A stretch of DNA of 64,000 nucleotides from Streptomyces sp. SID12501 (GCF_010550245.1 NZ_JAAGLU010000027.1:90877-154876); one strand, 5' to 3'; shown: positions 9,301 to 17,700, counted from the first letter of the stretch. The notes: generated by a model not told the origin, from the sequence alone. Translations and numbers: made by a program.

Positions 9301-10755
9301 TCCCAGAACGCCAACCAGTCCAACAAGTGGGTCTCCCTGGGCGGTTATCGCTTCAAGGACAAGCTCCCCGAGGTGCGGCTGTCCAACTTCACCAGCGGGG
9401 GCACCGGGGACAAGGACATCGCCTGGGACGCGGTCGCCTTCGTACCGGGTGACCAGTCGAAGCTGCCTGACGTGATCTTCGGCGATCCGGACCTGAGCGT
9501 TGACCAGCCCGCTGACATCACCACCCCGACCGATGTCAGCCTGAGCGTGATCAGCGGCACCGGCCCGGCGACTCCCTCTGCCACGTCGGCCACCTCGGTG
9601 GCGGCCGTCCAGGCGGCCGGTACCGGAAGCTTCGTCGAATGGTGCGACGAGAAGCCCTTCAGCAACCATGTGCAGTGGATCAACCGCACCCAGGCATGCC
9701 TGAAGGACCACATACCAGTCGTCATCACCGACCAGAGCCAGAAGATCCTCGGCACGCTGGACTTCGACGTCCAGGCAGAGATCAAGTCATACAGCAACGA
9801 GAACGGCATGAACACCAAGTTCAAGCTCGTACCGACCTCCGCGACCGGGGTGGCAACGACGCTACCGGTCACCATCACCTTCGGCGAGACCTGCGCGTTC
9901 GACTGCACCAACAGCACCGCCATCTGGAAGACCTCATCCACCTGGGAATGGGGCGTCGGTGACCGACATGTCGGCGACGTGCAGATGTCGTTGTTCTGGG
10001 GACAGACCCGCACCTCGGACCTGGTCGGTGTGAGCTGGAAACTCGGAGCCTCCATAGCGGGGAACCCCTCTCAGAACGTCGTCGCCGTCAGCACGGACCA
10101 GTACTCACAGCTGCGGTGCGACAGGGTGGTCACCGCCAGCCCCGGCTGCGTGTTCGACCACTACAAGCCGACCTACGTCATGAACGCCAAGAAGTTTCCG
10201 GCCGCAGCCGCGCACGCCTGGCTCGTGCAGACGCGCAACGACAAACACTTCGGCCGTAAGGGCGGCGGTACGCCGCTCACGTATATGAACCGCGACGACT
10301 GGACCTCCACGGACAACCGGGATGTCATCTGCCCGGAAACGCCCGCCTACGTCCGCCGCGCGGACATCGGCCTGTCCCCGGAGCTGAGCTCCTCCAACCA
10401 GGACAGTTCGAGCTGTGACGAGTTCGCCTTCGCCAACAGTTACCAGAGTGCGGGCATGCCGGCCAGCAAGGGCGGCACGAACCAGGTGACGGACCCGACG
10501 AGGTGCCTGTCGACGTACGCGGTCAAGGCGGGAAGTGGACATTGGACGCTTCTCAGCGACGACAACTACGACCTGCCGGTCGGCGGGGAGGTATGCGGTC
10601 GCTCCAGCATGTCCCTCAACCAGAACAGCCAGTCCATGTCGTTCTTCGGGGGCTTCATCAACCGAAACCGCCTGCAGGATGGTGACGACTACTGGGTCGG
10701 CCTGCCGGGCTTCGACAACTGCGCGATGACCGCCGGCGTCTGCGACGTCAGGTGA
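6307..10755 (+). CDS. Giant secreted protein with transglycosylase-like, Golvesin-like and NucA/NucB-like nuclease regions (toxin candidate)
   Basis: A 1482-residue protein with GTG start after AGAGGAAAAAC. Residues 1-33 are a Sec signal (FLAPITVAVTTALALPL..MPAQA-S). Residues ~35-420 form a beta-rich module without a known name. Residues ~544-615 resemble a lytic-transglycosylase/lysozyme fold (LLGVTAQESNMWQA with a candidate catalytic Glu, then CGYGITQATDGM). Residues ~920-1050 resemble the Golvesin/Xly carbohydrate-binding-like domain (MEATGVWKLNSTVPG, IAWDAVAFVPG). The C-terminus (~1315-1480) carries SSCDEFAFANSYQSAG, close to the CDE-P/A-FA motif of NucA/NucB secreted DNases, with several Cys. 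A wall-cutting module ahead of a C-terminal nuclease fits a contact-dependent or secreted antibacterial toxin. A convergent SUKH-type gene follows after a strong terminator. Domain calls were made by eye. Confidence 0.7.
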   Translation: MRQTGRASKRFLAPITVAVTTALALPLSMPAQASEPTPPKNAVQWQAPDTQDVDKPAGIPAKDRTEFLGKGYKESTDTAFTTSGDGTGFHLLVADENDGYAWKTAATLSEPGFDTDTWIGNACLTASGKRAAVAYAPRTFTNKPELMTRGAFAALVDLTTGQVTKLPFQASLAYFSPGCGDGEQAVFTQLSYEGDVKQQTRLVTVDAATGKASTPATYPGEVTSAVPTRNGIVAANGNRLVAAQAKGRLREITRTESVPFQLTVDATGGVTYIDRAKDISTEKTARSYARHLDAGRLRKGNSPASTLASGGLAKWDLTSSADGTVYISGTATTRGTLPKTVRNPGDVAKGALVSSHGAAALTTAWADGKDSRIRADEALAERTARVSLRLLDTKRTVTLDAVPGKHRIGGKKSERQGAAASPALPQLTKSSIQDKSSSGLSTQAAPTQLVASAAGNPSEDASERTCAVARNDVKKQAFQPTPRQVEWAADQAVVGKLDFYRSPDWKNTGMAGYQPQGLFPPILLEGDPNGKLDTEDGDNDKWHIPSQILLGVTAQESNMWQAARVAVPGVSSNSLIGNYYGVDYSASGEQQDPWAIDWSEADCGYGITQATDGMRLAGKEKPDETAMSALKQEAVALDYTANIAYGAQILSGKWNQTRKAGMKVNDGHPRWIENWFFALWAYNSGFYVTSDSAGHQGVGWTNNPANPLWKANRLPFLENAAGGDNYADASHPQDWPYEEKVIGWAARPIAALFGPGDVKAGYLAAWWNSNAYRTSAKPPVDLFCDSSNSCVPSKIGDNDSNDPGQGACTLDSGNSDTNSHWLHCWWNKSVTWKSCTTGAQCGNQVHRFNTTYPEQADANSYPPRCSSGLPSGALIVDDVNKGVVPAGSASRSCGASASDGTFTLNYSPWNGTYPGKIDTHQIGAGYGNHFYFAHTRQPESTAGTANRMEATGVWKLNSTVPGRGGDAEVFVHIPDHGAQTTEAIYEIVTAFGTKKKTISQNANQSNKWVSLGGYRFKDKLPEVRLSNFTSGGTGDKDIAWDAVAFVPGDQSKLPDVIFGDPDLSVDQPADITTPTDVSLSVISGTGPATPSATSATSVAAVQAAGTGSFVEWCDEKPFSNHVQWINRTQACLKDHIPVVITDQSQKILGTLDFDVQAEIKSYSNENGMNTKFKLVPTSATGVATTLPVTITFGETCAFDCTNSTAIWKTSSTWEWGVGDRHVGDVQMSLFWGQTRTSDLVGVSWKLGASIAGNPSQNVVAVSTDQYSQLRCDRVVTASPGCVFDHYKPTYVMNAKKFPAAAAHAWLVQTRNDKHFGRKGGGTPLTYMNRDDWTSTDNRDVICPETPAYVRRADIGLSPELSSSNQDSSSCDEFAFANSYQSAGMPASKGGTNQVTDPTRCLSTYAVKAGSGHWTLLSDDNYDLPVGGEVCGRSSMSLNQNSQSMSFFGGFINRNRLQDGDDYWVGLPGFDNCAMTAGVCDVR

Positions 10756-10766
10756 CCTAGGCACAG

Positions 10767-10800
10767 GGTGGGCCCGGAAGCGCGAGCTTCCGGGCCCACC
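10767..10800. terminator. Strong bidirectional hairpin between toxin and SUKH genes
   Basis: A perfect 15-bp stem, GGTGGGCCCGGAAGC, with a GCGA (GNRA) tetraloop and its exact complement. It lies 11 bp after the stop of the secreted protein and 22 bp before the stop of the convergent gene, so it can end both transcripts. Confidence 0.85.
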
Positions 10801-10822
10801 TGCGTTGTCCCTCATCGGGACA

Positions 10823-11428
10823 CTAGGAGGCGGTCTCCACACGCTTCCAGCGCAGCATCCCCGCGTCTGTGACGGGTCCATACTGGACTCGGTTCCCCAG
10901 AGCGCGGATCCCGCTCCTGTGCTCCAGGGCGTCGGCCGTAGCTTCGAGGAATTCGGCCAGAGAGGGAAAGACGAGCTGGGGAAGAGCTGCCTCCGCGAAG
11001 TACATCACCGGAGCCTGCGCAGAGTTTGCACCCGTGTCAAGGAAATAGCCGTAGGGGGCATCGGACTTCTGGGCGAACGGGATCCACTGAGGCTGCCAGT
11101 CCGCCCCCGAGGCGAGGAGATCCCGATGCACGTCCACGACCCGGCGAAGGTCGAGGAAGACGTTGTTGCCGGGTAGGAAAACCGAATCCTGGTGCGGTTG
11201 ATAAAAGCGTCCATCCAGCACGTCCTTGGCGGTACTGCCGTTGTTCAGCAGCAGCCATGCCCGAAGCTCAGCGGGGACGACCGCAGTCGGCATCTCCTCT
11301 TCAGCGGCATCGATAAGACTCTCGCCGACTCCAGGATTCATTGCTTCGGCATGACGCGGCGTATTCTCGCCCAACCATTCGGTGATCCTCTTCCATGCAC
11401 ACTGAATCCGTACTTCCTGAGACAACAC
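10823..11428 (-). CDS. SMI1/KNR4 (SUKH) family protein, candidate immunity protein
   Basis: A 201-residue protein with GTG start at 11428 after an AGGAGG site with good spacing. The SUKH pattern is readable: an N-terminal helix (AWKRITEWLGENTP), IDAAEEEMPTAVVPAELRAWL then LLNNGS, the strand ending DLRRVVDVHRDLL, WIPFAQ, YGYFLDT, and the C-terminal helix FPSLAEFLEATADALE. SUKH proteins are the commonest immunity proteins of bacterial polymorphic toxins, often against nucleases. Its position, tail-to-tail with a secreted nuclease-like protein, supports that role. The pairing is inferred from context and no interaction is shown. It is probably cytoplasmic. Confidence 0.8.
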   Translation of the reverse strand: MLSQEVRIQCAWKRITEWLGENTPRHAEAMNPGVGESLIDAAEEEMPTAVVPAELRAWLLLNNGSTAKDVLDGRFYQPHQDSVFLPGNNVFLDLRRVVDVHRDLLASGADWQPQWIPFAQKSDAPYGYFLDTGANSAQAPVMYFAEAALPQLVFPSLAEFLEATADALEHRSGIRALGNRVQYGPVTDAGMLRWKRVETAS

Positions 11429-11701
11429 GAACTACCTCCTGTCGCGGCCAATGACAGCACGAGCATGTCCTACGGGGAGCGGGCGCGTGCTTCTTGCCAG
11501 AGGCACCGCCTTCGTGACCATTGTGCACACGTCGACGTGGCAACCCGGCAGCGAGGTCATTCTCGGACTCTCGCCCCTGGAAAATGGAGCCACCCGTCAC
11601 CGGAAAGATGTCACAAGAATCGGAGGCGAGAGAATATGCAGGTCAGGCGGGGTTTTCTCGTCTCGGAAGTGGGCTAACAACGGCTAACCTCGATCATTCG
11701 C

Positions 11702-11732
11702 AAGGGTCCGCCAACGGAGTCGGTGGACCCTT
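11702..11732. terminator. Hairpin AAGGGTCCGCC / GGTGGACCCTT
   Basis: An 11-bp near-perfect inverted repeat (one G-T pair) with a 9-nt loop, followed by TTCG, in the gap between the SUKH gene and the IS1380 fragment. It could be a terminator or part of the IS flank; the role is uncertain. The rest of 11429-11847 shows no gene. Confidence 0.35.
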
Positions 11733-11847
11733 TCGCTTTCCGAAGCTGATGGTGGGCAGGCCGACGGCCCCGTTGTCGCGTCGGGCGGCGCCGGGTTCCA
11801 CGGCCGGGGTGGGTGGTGTTGTCGTCGGGATGGCGGAAGTTTGCTGA

Positions 11848-12000
11848 TCAGCCGGGGGTGGCCAGGAGCGCGAGCCGTTCGAGGGCAGTGGTGATCTCGC
11901 CGGTCCAGGACCAGTGCTGGGCGAGGCGGAGAATCTTGCGTCGGCCGGTAGTGACGAGCTGAGCGGCCGCGGAGAACAGGCGGAATCGCAGGCGGCGAGG
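11848..12000 (-). mobile_element. IS1380-family transposase, C-terminal remnant
   Basis: The minus strand encodes RRLRFRLFSAAAQLVTTGRR then ILRLAQHWSWTGEITTALE and a tail LERLALLATPG-stop, the well-conserved C-terminus of Streptomyces IS1380-type DDE transposases. The upstream part is missing. The fragment ends exactly where the next truncated gene begins, so it marks an insertion/deletion junction. Confidence 0.8.
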
Positions 12001-12333
12001 TTAGGAGGATTTCGGATCGGCATCGCGGGCCCGCAGATAGGCACTGGTGAGCGCACCGACACCGTCGCGGTCGATGCTGTAGAGCTCAGCCGTGACGTCG
12101 TCGACGGGCCCGGCCACCGCCGCGTCGGCCGGCGAGACGTGCTTGAAGGAGGCGGCGGCTGGCCGGTGCAGGGCTCGGGCGGCCTCCAGCACCAGTTGCC
12201 AACTGTTCAGCGCGTCCAGCATGTTGATGTAGGACGGGCTGCCCTGCAGCACTCGGACCGGCCACTGGCCGGGGCGTACTGGTGCGACATAGGCCGCCTG
12301 CTGCTGCGGGTTGATTCCGTAACGCAAATCCAC
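12001..12333 (-). pseudogene. AICAR formyltransferase-like (PurH-type) gene, 3' truncated
   Basis: ATG at 12333 opens MDLRYGINPQQQAAYVAPVR, then GSPSYINMLDALNSWQLV, AASFKHVSPADAAVAG and GALTSAYLRARDADPKSS. This is the start of the phosphoribosylaminoimidazolecarboxamide formyltransferase domain, which is about 400 residues or more when whole. It stops after ~110 residues at TAA, at the edge of the IS1380 fragment, so it lacks most of the enzyme. The complete purH needed for purine synthesis is presumably elsewhere. The 268 bp between it and the CHAT gene hold no clear gene. Confidence 0.8.
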
Positions 12334-12601
12334 GTCATAGCCTCCTGGGTCAGCGGGACATCACTGACGCAGGCGCCCAGGCGGTCGACGCTCACACGGG
12401 AAAACGGCCGCTCCCCGGTGGTTGTCCACCTTCGCAAGTTGCGGCCGAACAGGATCCTACTCGGCGTCGTGCCGGGTCGGGGCGCGCAGTCAACTCGCGG
12501 CAGCCGCTTCGGCGCGGGCGCAGGTGACAGCCAGGCGGTAGGAGTCGGTGCCGGCCACCGCCGAGCCCCGGGGACCTCAGTTCCTGGTGCTCGCTGGGCA
12601 A

Positions 12602-15600
12602 TCAGGCGCCAACGTGGAGATATGCCGCCCAGAAGGAGGGCAGCCGGGCCAGTTCATCCCGCGCGGCGCGCACGGCGTGATGCAGGGCGAGAGCCGAGTT
12701 CTCGGTCGCGAGCGCCTTGCCTTGTGCGAAGAGGTACTTGTAGAAGCGCTCAGCGAACCTGCAGGCGTAGGCATCATTGATCTCCCAGAGCGTGCCCACC
12801 ACATGTGCGAAGCCTGCCATGTGGAAGGCGCTGGTGAGATGAATGGCTTCATCCCACAGTTCAGGCACGGCTGAGAGGGCGGTGCCGCATGCGGACAGGT
12901 AGGCAAGACGGGCGTGTCCGAGCTTTAGCTGCGCGAGTTGGGCCACGGTGAGCGGGCTCGTGTCGTGGTCGAGGAGGAGCAGTCGGCTCAGGGAGGGATC
13001 CGAGGGATGGTCGTCACCGTGGCAGGCGAAGTGGACGATGGAAGACCGGGGCAGGTGTGACAGGACGTTCTCGCCAGTAGGGCGGAGGTCTTGGGCCACG
13101 GTGCGATTGTCTCGTGCCGTGTCGCTGTCCGCGTAACGTCCGCGTTCCTTTTCCATGAGCAGCACATGGTGGGGCAGGAGGTCGCCCACGATGGACACTT
13201 CGGCGGGAACGTGTTCCAGGCGCCCGGGGACGCCTGGCGTGACGGGCATGGCGACGATCAGCGCGCGGTCCTGTACATACTCCGTTGTGGTGCCTGCGGT
13301 CCGGCGGGCGTGCCGCAGGGAGCGGACGGTCGGGGTGTAGGAGGAAACGACCCGGTCCATCACCGTCCGGCACCGCGGATCGTCCGATGGGTCCGAGTGA
13401 TGACCTGCGGCGTGCAGAGGCAGGACGCTCAACAGGCCGCCTGGCGCCCACCAGATGCGTGGCCACACCGCGCCGGTTGGGGGCGGCCCATGATGGCCCA
13501 GAGCCCGGAGCACCGGCTCTGCCACGGCGTCCCAGAGCCAGGCGAGCGTGTCAGTGATGTCGGCCTGGGCACGTCGTCTGCTGGTCGGCGTCGTTCCGTC
13601 CGTCGCGGAGCGGAGTGCCTGACGGAACGCAGTGATCCGCTCCACCACCTCTGAGCGCGGCAGGCCAGGAAGTTCGAGGGACCTGATGCCGTCTGCCGTG
13701 AGAAGCAGAGCGTCGCTGCGGTAGGTACTGACATTCAGGGCGACGATGGGCCCGTCCTTGGTCTGGGCGATCAGTTCTTCTTCGCTCAGAGGGAGTGCGA
13801 AGTCGGCGTAGCCGTCGATATCGCGGATCAGGGTCAGCGTCGTCTCGAACTCGGCTGTGATATTGCGCCGCTGGTCTGCTGAGCGATGCAGCCAGGGGGA
13901 GGTTTCTTCGGCGTCGGCGGACATAGTGTCGGGGAGGCTGTCCAGCAGATCGCGCAATTCCACGAACCGCGCCGCGAGCTGAGGGTGTTCCCGGCGGAGG
14001 GCACTAAGGTCGCTTCGAGTGTCCACTGACTGGTTGAGGAGAACGGCTCTGCCCGTTTCCAACAGGTGCAGGGCTCGGGCAGCTCGCCGGTCCTCGGACC
14101 GTCGCCCGTCAGACAGGGCGTGTGCTGCGGATTCCGCAGGCAGCCCGGTAAAGATTGCGAGAGCGTGCTGCTGGTCCCCTCGTTGGAGGTGCCGAGGCGT
14201 CAACAGCGGGAGCAGCGTGATCGCGTGTTCAAGCAGGTCGGACGCTCGCCCGAGGTTGGACGGGGCGATCAGCTGCGCCGCGGTGATGCCACTGAACACG
14301 CGCAGGAGCGGCACGGCGGTGGCGCGTTCGAGTACGCCCGCGAGGACGGTCGACGCGACATCGCGGTCTGCCTCAGCACGGGCAGACGCGTATCGAACGC
14401 TCAGGGCCAGCCCGAAGGTGAGCTGTGCTTCGTCTCGGTGCGGGTGGTCGCGTTCACGGGTGGCGGCGGACAGCGCGGCCCGGGCTGTGTCGACGGCCTC
14501 GTCCATATCCCGTGCGGCGCCGGACCGAGCGGCGCGCTCCCGCAGCGCCCCGGCGAGGTTGGCCAGCCACTTCACCTGATCGGGGTGACCGGAGGGGGTG
14601 TCGTCGACAGCTCTACGGGCAGCCTCGACAGCCTCACCAATGTCCGACTTGCCCCCAAATCGCCCGAACCGGGATTCCAGCGCCATAGCGAGGTTCGACA
14701 GGCGTCCGGCGCGGCGGGGGGAGCCTTCCGGGGTGGCGTCGACGGCGTTTCGGGCCGCCTCGACAGCCTCGTCGATGTCCGCCCGATGGCCGAGTCGCGC
14801 GAACCGTGTTGTGAGGGTCAAGGCGAGGTTGGACTGGCTGCCCGCCCATGTGACGTGATCGGCCCGTATCGCGGCGACCGCGGCGCGCATGGCCTCGACC
14901 GCACCGTTGAGGTCTGCTAGGGCTCCGTTCAGCCGGTATCGCCGCTCCAGCGCCACGGCTAGGTTCGACAACGATTCGGCCCGGACGGGATCGTTGTCCG
15001 GGATGTCCGACAGTGCTGCCCTGTGAGCCTCGACAGCGGCGTCCAGGGCTGCTGCGTCGCCCCTGGCCTCCGATCGGAGCCGTAACGTGGTTGCCAGGTT
15101 GAGCAGCCGGGTGGCCCTGTCCGGATGATCATCGGGGGTGGCGTTCAAGGCCGCCTGGTCCGCCTCCAACGTGGCATCGAGGTCGGCTGGGTCCTGGGTT
15201 AATTCGAATCTCGCCCTGAGAGCCCCGCCGAGATTGGAGAGCAGCGCCGGCCGGTGCGGGTGACCGTCGGGCGTGATCAGAAGGGCCTCGCGACCGGCCT
15301 CGATCGCAGTAAGCAGGTCTTCCGCGTTCCCGGTGCGCTCGAACCGCGCTGATAACGCGAGGCTCAGATGGGTCAGGTTTGCCGCGCGGTCGGGATGGCC
15401 CGATAGGGCGGCGTTCACCCCTGCCCGGGCCACGGCGATCGCTGCATCGATGTCCGCGACCGCGTCCGTCCGTTTGTACTGGGCAATGAGGGCGTTGCCG
15501 AGATTGACCAATCGTCCGGGTGCCCTCGGATGGTCGATGGCCGTCGCATCCACGGCGGCCCGCCCTGCCACGACCGCTGCCGCCAAGTCGTCCGGTTCAC

Positions 15601-16117
15601 CAGTCTTTCGGTATCGGCCGGCAAGCGCGATGCCCAGGTTCGACAGTCGCTCGGGCAGATCGGGATGGTCTGCTCTGGTGACGGTCACGACAGACTGCCA
15701 GAGGGTCACGGCAGCGGTGAGGAGACCGGGGTGCTGTGCGTCGACAGCTTGTTGCAGCGCAGTGCGGGCCACAGGCTGTACGGCGTCTGCAACGTCTGGC
15801 AGCAGAGGAGGGGGAATGTCGTGGACTCCCGATACGAAGCACAGCGTGAACAAGGCGACTGCCGCCTCGCGATGTCCTCGAGCCTGCTCGTCGGCCAGGG
15901 CCACCGAGCGGTACCAGTGGAACCAGGCCAACGCGTACCGGGCCCGGACGTCGTAGTCGTCATCGCTCAGTAGGGCGGACAGCCGGCGGGCTGCTTCTGT
16001 AGCGGCCGGATCCAGTACCGCCGTTACGTCGTGCTGTGCCACTACCCATGCAAGCCGGGACTCAAGGCACGCGGTCCAGTGATTTCGCTCCTGCACAAGC
16101 CCCCCGCGTTTCGCCAT
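12602..16117 (-). CDS. TPR-repeat CHAT-domain protease, conflict-system effector (CHAT-1)
   Basis: A 1171-residue protein, ATG 16117. Residues ~150-550 are repeated ~50-residue units with LSNLGIALAGRYRKTGEPDD-like texts, i.e. tetratricopeptide-like helices of the kind common in actinobacterial NTPase/CHAT proteins. Residues ~785-1171 are a CHAT (caspase-HetF-associated-with-TPR) peptidase. The catalytic dyad is visible as H1033 in SIVHFACHGDD and C1077 in LAYLSACGTALS, 44 residues apart, with the preceding strand block WWAPGGLLSVLPLHAAG. CHAT proteases cut partner proteins after activation, as in Craspase-type immunity. There is no signal peptide, so it is cytoplasmic. It is divergent from the small Cys-rich gene and the membrane gene at 16263-17594, with which it likely forms one system. 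Confidence 0.9.
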   Translation of the reverse strand: MAKRGGLVQERNHWTACLESRLAWVVAQHDVTAVLDPAATEAARRLSALLSDDDYDVRARYALAWFHWYRSVALADEQARGHREAAVALFTLCFVSGVHDIPPPLLPDVADAVQPVARTALQQAVDAQHPGLLTAAVTLWQSVVTVTRADHPDLPERLSNLGIALAGRYRKTGEPDDLAAAVVAGRAAVDATAIDHPRAPGRLVNLGNALIAQYKRTDAVADIDAAIAVARAGVNAALSGHPDRAANLTHLSLALSARFERTGNAEDLLTAIEAGREALLITPDGHPHRPALLSNLGGALRARFELTQDPADLDATLEADQAALNATPDDHPDRATRLLNLATTLRLRSEARGDAAALDAAVEAHRAALSDIPDNDPVRAESLSNLAVALERRYRLNGALADLNGAVEAMRAAVAAIRADHVTWAGSQSNLALTLTTRFARLGHRADIDEAVEAARNAVDATPEGSPRRAGRLSNLAMALESRFGRFGGKSDIGEAVEAARRAVDDTPSGHPDQVKWLANLAGALRERAARSGAARDMDEAVDTARAALSAATRERDHPHRDEAQLTFGLALSVRYASARAEADRDVASTVLAGVLERATAVPLLRVFSGITAAQLIAPSNLGRASDLLEHAITLLPLLTPRHLQRGDQQHALAIFTGLPAESAAHALSDGRRSEDRRAARALHLLETGRAVLLNQSVDTRSDLSALRREHPQLAARFVELRDLLDSLPDTMSADAEETSPWLHRSADQRRNITAEFETTLTLIRDIDGYADFALPLSEEELIAQTKDGPIVALNVSTYRSDALLLTADGIRSLELPGLPRSEVVERITAFRQALRSATDGTTPTSRRRAQADITDTLAWLWDAVAEPVLRALGHHGPPPTGAVWPRIWWAPGGLLSVLPLHAAGHHSDPSDDPRCRTVMDRVVSSYTPTVRSLRHARRTAGTTTEYVQDRALIVAMPVTPGVPGRLEHVPAEVSIVGDLLPHHVLLMEKERGRYADSDTARDNRTVAQDLRPTGENVLSHLPRSSIVHFACHGDDHPSDPSLSRLLLLDHDTSPLTVAQLAQLKLGHARLAYLSACGTALSAVPELWDEAIHLTSAFHMAGFAHVVGTLWEINDAYACRFAERFYKYLFAQGKALATENSALALHHAVRAARDELARLPSFWAAYLHVGA

Positions 16118-16176
16118 ATGGCAGCGACGCTAGCCGAATGTGACCTAGGATCCGATGACTTGGGCGGATGTGATCG

Positions 16177-16190
16177 GATGATTCATCATC
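16177..16190. promoter_or_regulatory. Perfect dyad GATGATTCATCATC in the divergent CHAT-1 promoter region
   Basis: A 14-bp exact palindrome 60 bp upstream of CHAT-1 and 73 bp upstream of the 125-residue gene. A related text, GGATGATTAGTTATC, occurs just before the second CHAT gene. It is a candidate operator; the binding protein is unknown. Confidence 0.45.
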
Positions 16191-16262
16191 TGATGCGTTT
16201 CACAAACCTGGCTGTGTCCGGGCCCGGCCCGTCGGAGTCCGGGTACGCCGGAGGGGAACATA

Positions 16263-16640
16263 ATGAGGGCTCTGCCGCAGCGAGCTGCCGATGGCCTCGC
16301 GGTCGTGTGTGCGACCCGGGAGGCAATTCGTGAGGTCTTAAGGGACGCCGACAACGGTGACGACACGCCGTTGGGGTCTGTGCTGAGCGCCGTGACCGGC
16401 GACGGAGACCTGGCGGCCGCGCTGGATCGCCTGCATGCTGCGCTACTGAACGCCGGCGACGCGTTGGGGCTGTACGGGCAGCAGCGACGATCGCTGCTGC
16501 CCCCTGGGCACGACGAGGAGCCGCTCGAGCTCTGGTACAAGTGCCCGATGCGCATCTGTTCCGGTCGCCCCTGGCCGCAGCCCGAGCCGCTGCTCCGTTG
16601 CCGCATAAGCGGGCACGAGATGATCCGCACGAGGCTGTGA
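16263..16640 (+). CDS. Small helical protein with Cys-rich zinc-ribbon-like tail, probable adaptor
   Basis: A 125-residue protein, ATG 16263 preceded by GGAGGGG. The first ~75 residues are predicted helical (AADGLAVVCATREAIREVL, DLAAALDRLHAALLNAGDAL). The C-terminal ~35 residues carry LELWYKCPMRICSGRP and LLRCRISGHEM, four metal-ligand candidates (three Cys and a His) that fit a small zinc ribbon. It has no enzymatic motif. It ends 3 bp before the GTG of the membrane gene, so the two are co-translated. Similar helical-plus-zinc-ribbon proteins accompany CHAT/STAND conflict systems in actinomycetes as effector-associated adaptors; the assignment here is inference. Confidence 0.65.
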   Translation: MRALPQRAADGLAVVCATREAIREVLRDADNGDDTPLGSVLSAVTGDGDLAAALDRLHAALLNAGDALGLYGQQRRSLLPPGHDEEPLELWYKCPMRICSGRPWPQPEPLLRCRISGHEMIRTRL

Positions 16641-16643
16641 TCC

Positions 16644-17594
16644 GTGGGCGGCTTCCTGGGAGAACTCGGCAAGAAACTCGCCGAGCGCTGGCTGTCTCTG
16701 CTCGTCCTACCCGGGGCCCTGTACCTCTCCGTCGCCACAGCGGCGCTCACGCTCGGACAGTCGGACGCACTCGACGTGGTGCTACTGGCCGACCGGATCG
16801 GCGGCTGGGCGAAGGCTCCCGCCGCGTCCACCGTCGGCGGCCAGGTGGTGGTGTTGGCCGCCGTGCTCGTGGGCGCGGCGCTGGCGGGCATCACCGCTCA
16901 GGCACTCGGTTCCCTCGTCGAGCGCGCCGCGCTCGCCGTCGGATGGCGCAACTGGCCTGCTCCCTTCCGATGGATCGCCGACCATCGTGTACGTAAGCGT
17001 CGACAGCACTGGGACAGCGCCCACTCGGCTTACCAGGCAGGCGTGGCGAGAGCCCGTCGCACGCACCATGGAGGCGCACCTCCTGACTCCGCTCAGTGGC
17101 GCGCCGCCCATCAGACCCGCTCCCGGATCGCTTCCGAAAGGCCGGACCGGCCGACCTGGAGCGGGGACCGCGTCCATGCAACGGCCGTTCGCCTCGATCG
17201 TGACCACCATCTCGACCTGGGTACCCTCTGGCCTCATCTGTGGCTCCACTTGCCCGACACCGCACGTGCCGAGATCACCATGGCACGTCAGGACTTGACG
17301 CGCGCCACTACGCTCGGTGGTTGGGCTGTGCTCTACGCTGCACTCACCTGCTGGTGGTGGCCCGCGGCCCCGGTTGCCGTAACACTTCTGCTCACTGCCC
17401 GATACCGGATTCGTTCCGCAGTTGCCACGGACGCGCTGCTACGCGAAGCCGCCACGCGCCTTCACGCGGTTGAGCTCGCACGCCACTTGGGCATCGATCA
17501 TGTCGGCCCCCTCACTCCCCAACTCGGTGACACCCTCACTCACCTGCTGCACACCCGCCCGCCCGCGTCCACATCCGACTGTGTGTCTCCCTGA
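16644..17594 (+). CDS. Four-helix membrane protein, conflict-system partner (Mem-1)
   Basis: A 316-residue protein, GTG 16644. TM helices are at ~17-37 (LSLLVLPGALYLSVATAAL) and ~66-88 (GQVVVLAAVLVGAALAGITA), with a C-terminal hairpin at ~223-251 (WAVLYAALTCWWWPAAPVA). Between them is a ~130-residue basic cytoplasmic loop (RKRRQHW) ending in a conserved block LWPHLWLHLPDTARAEI. The protein at 24245 has the same layout and the related block LDSQVLWNELTAMAPEQARR; a truncated copy at 17701 matches its C-terminal half closely. No enzymatic motif is seen. It is likely a membrane anchor or pore component acting with the CHAT protein. It follows the small Cys-rich gene by 3 bp. Confidence 0.7.
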   Translation: MGGFLGELGKKLAERWLSLLVLPGALYLSVATAALTLGQSDALDVVLLADRIGGWAKAPAASTVGGQVVVLAAVLVGAALAGITAQALGSLVERAALAVGWRNWPAPFRWIADHRVRKRRQHWDSAHSAYQAGVARARRTHHGGAPPDSAQWRAAHQTRSRIASERPDRPTWSGDRVHATAVRLDRDHHLDLGTLWPHLWLHLPDTARAEITMARQDLTRATTLGGWAVLYAALTCWWWPAAPVAVTLLLTARYRIRSAVATDALLREAATRLHAVELARHLGIDHVGPLTPQLGDTLTHLLHTRPPASTSDCVSP

Positions 17595-17700
17595 AGGCCG
17601 ATGCAGCCTCGACCAGTACGAGCGCCGCTGCGGATGCCGTCGGCCGTTAGTCCGTTTTCAGGGCGCTCGCAATGCCTGGGAACCGTGAGTCCGTGTCACG

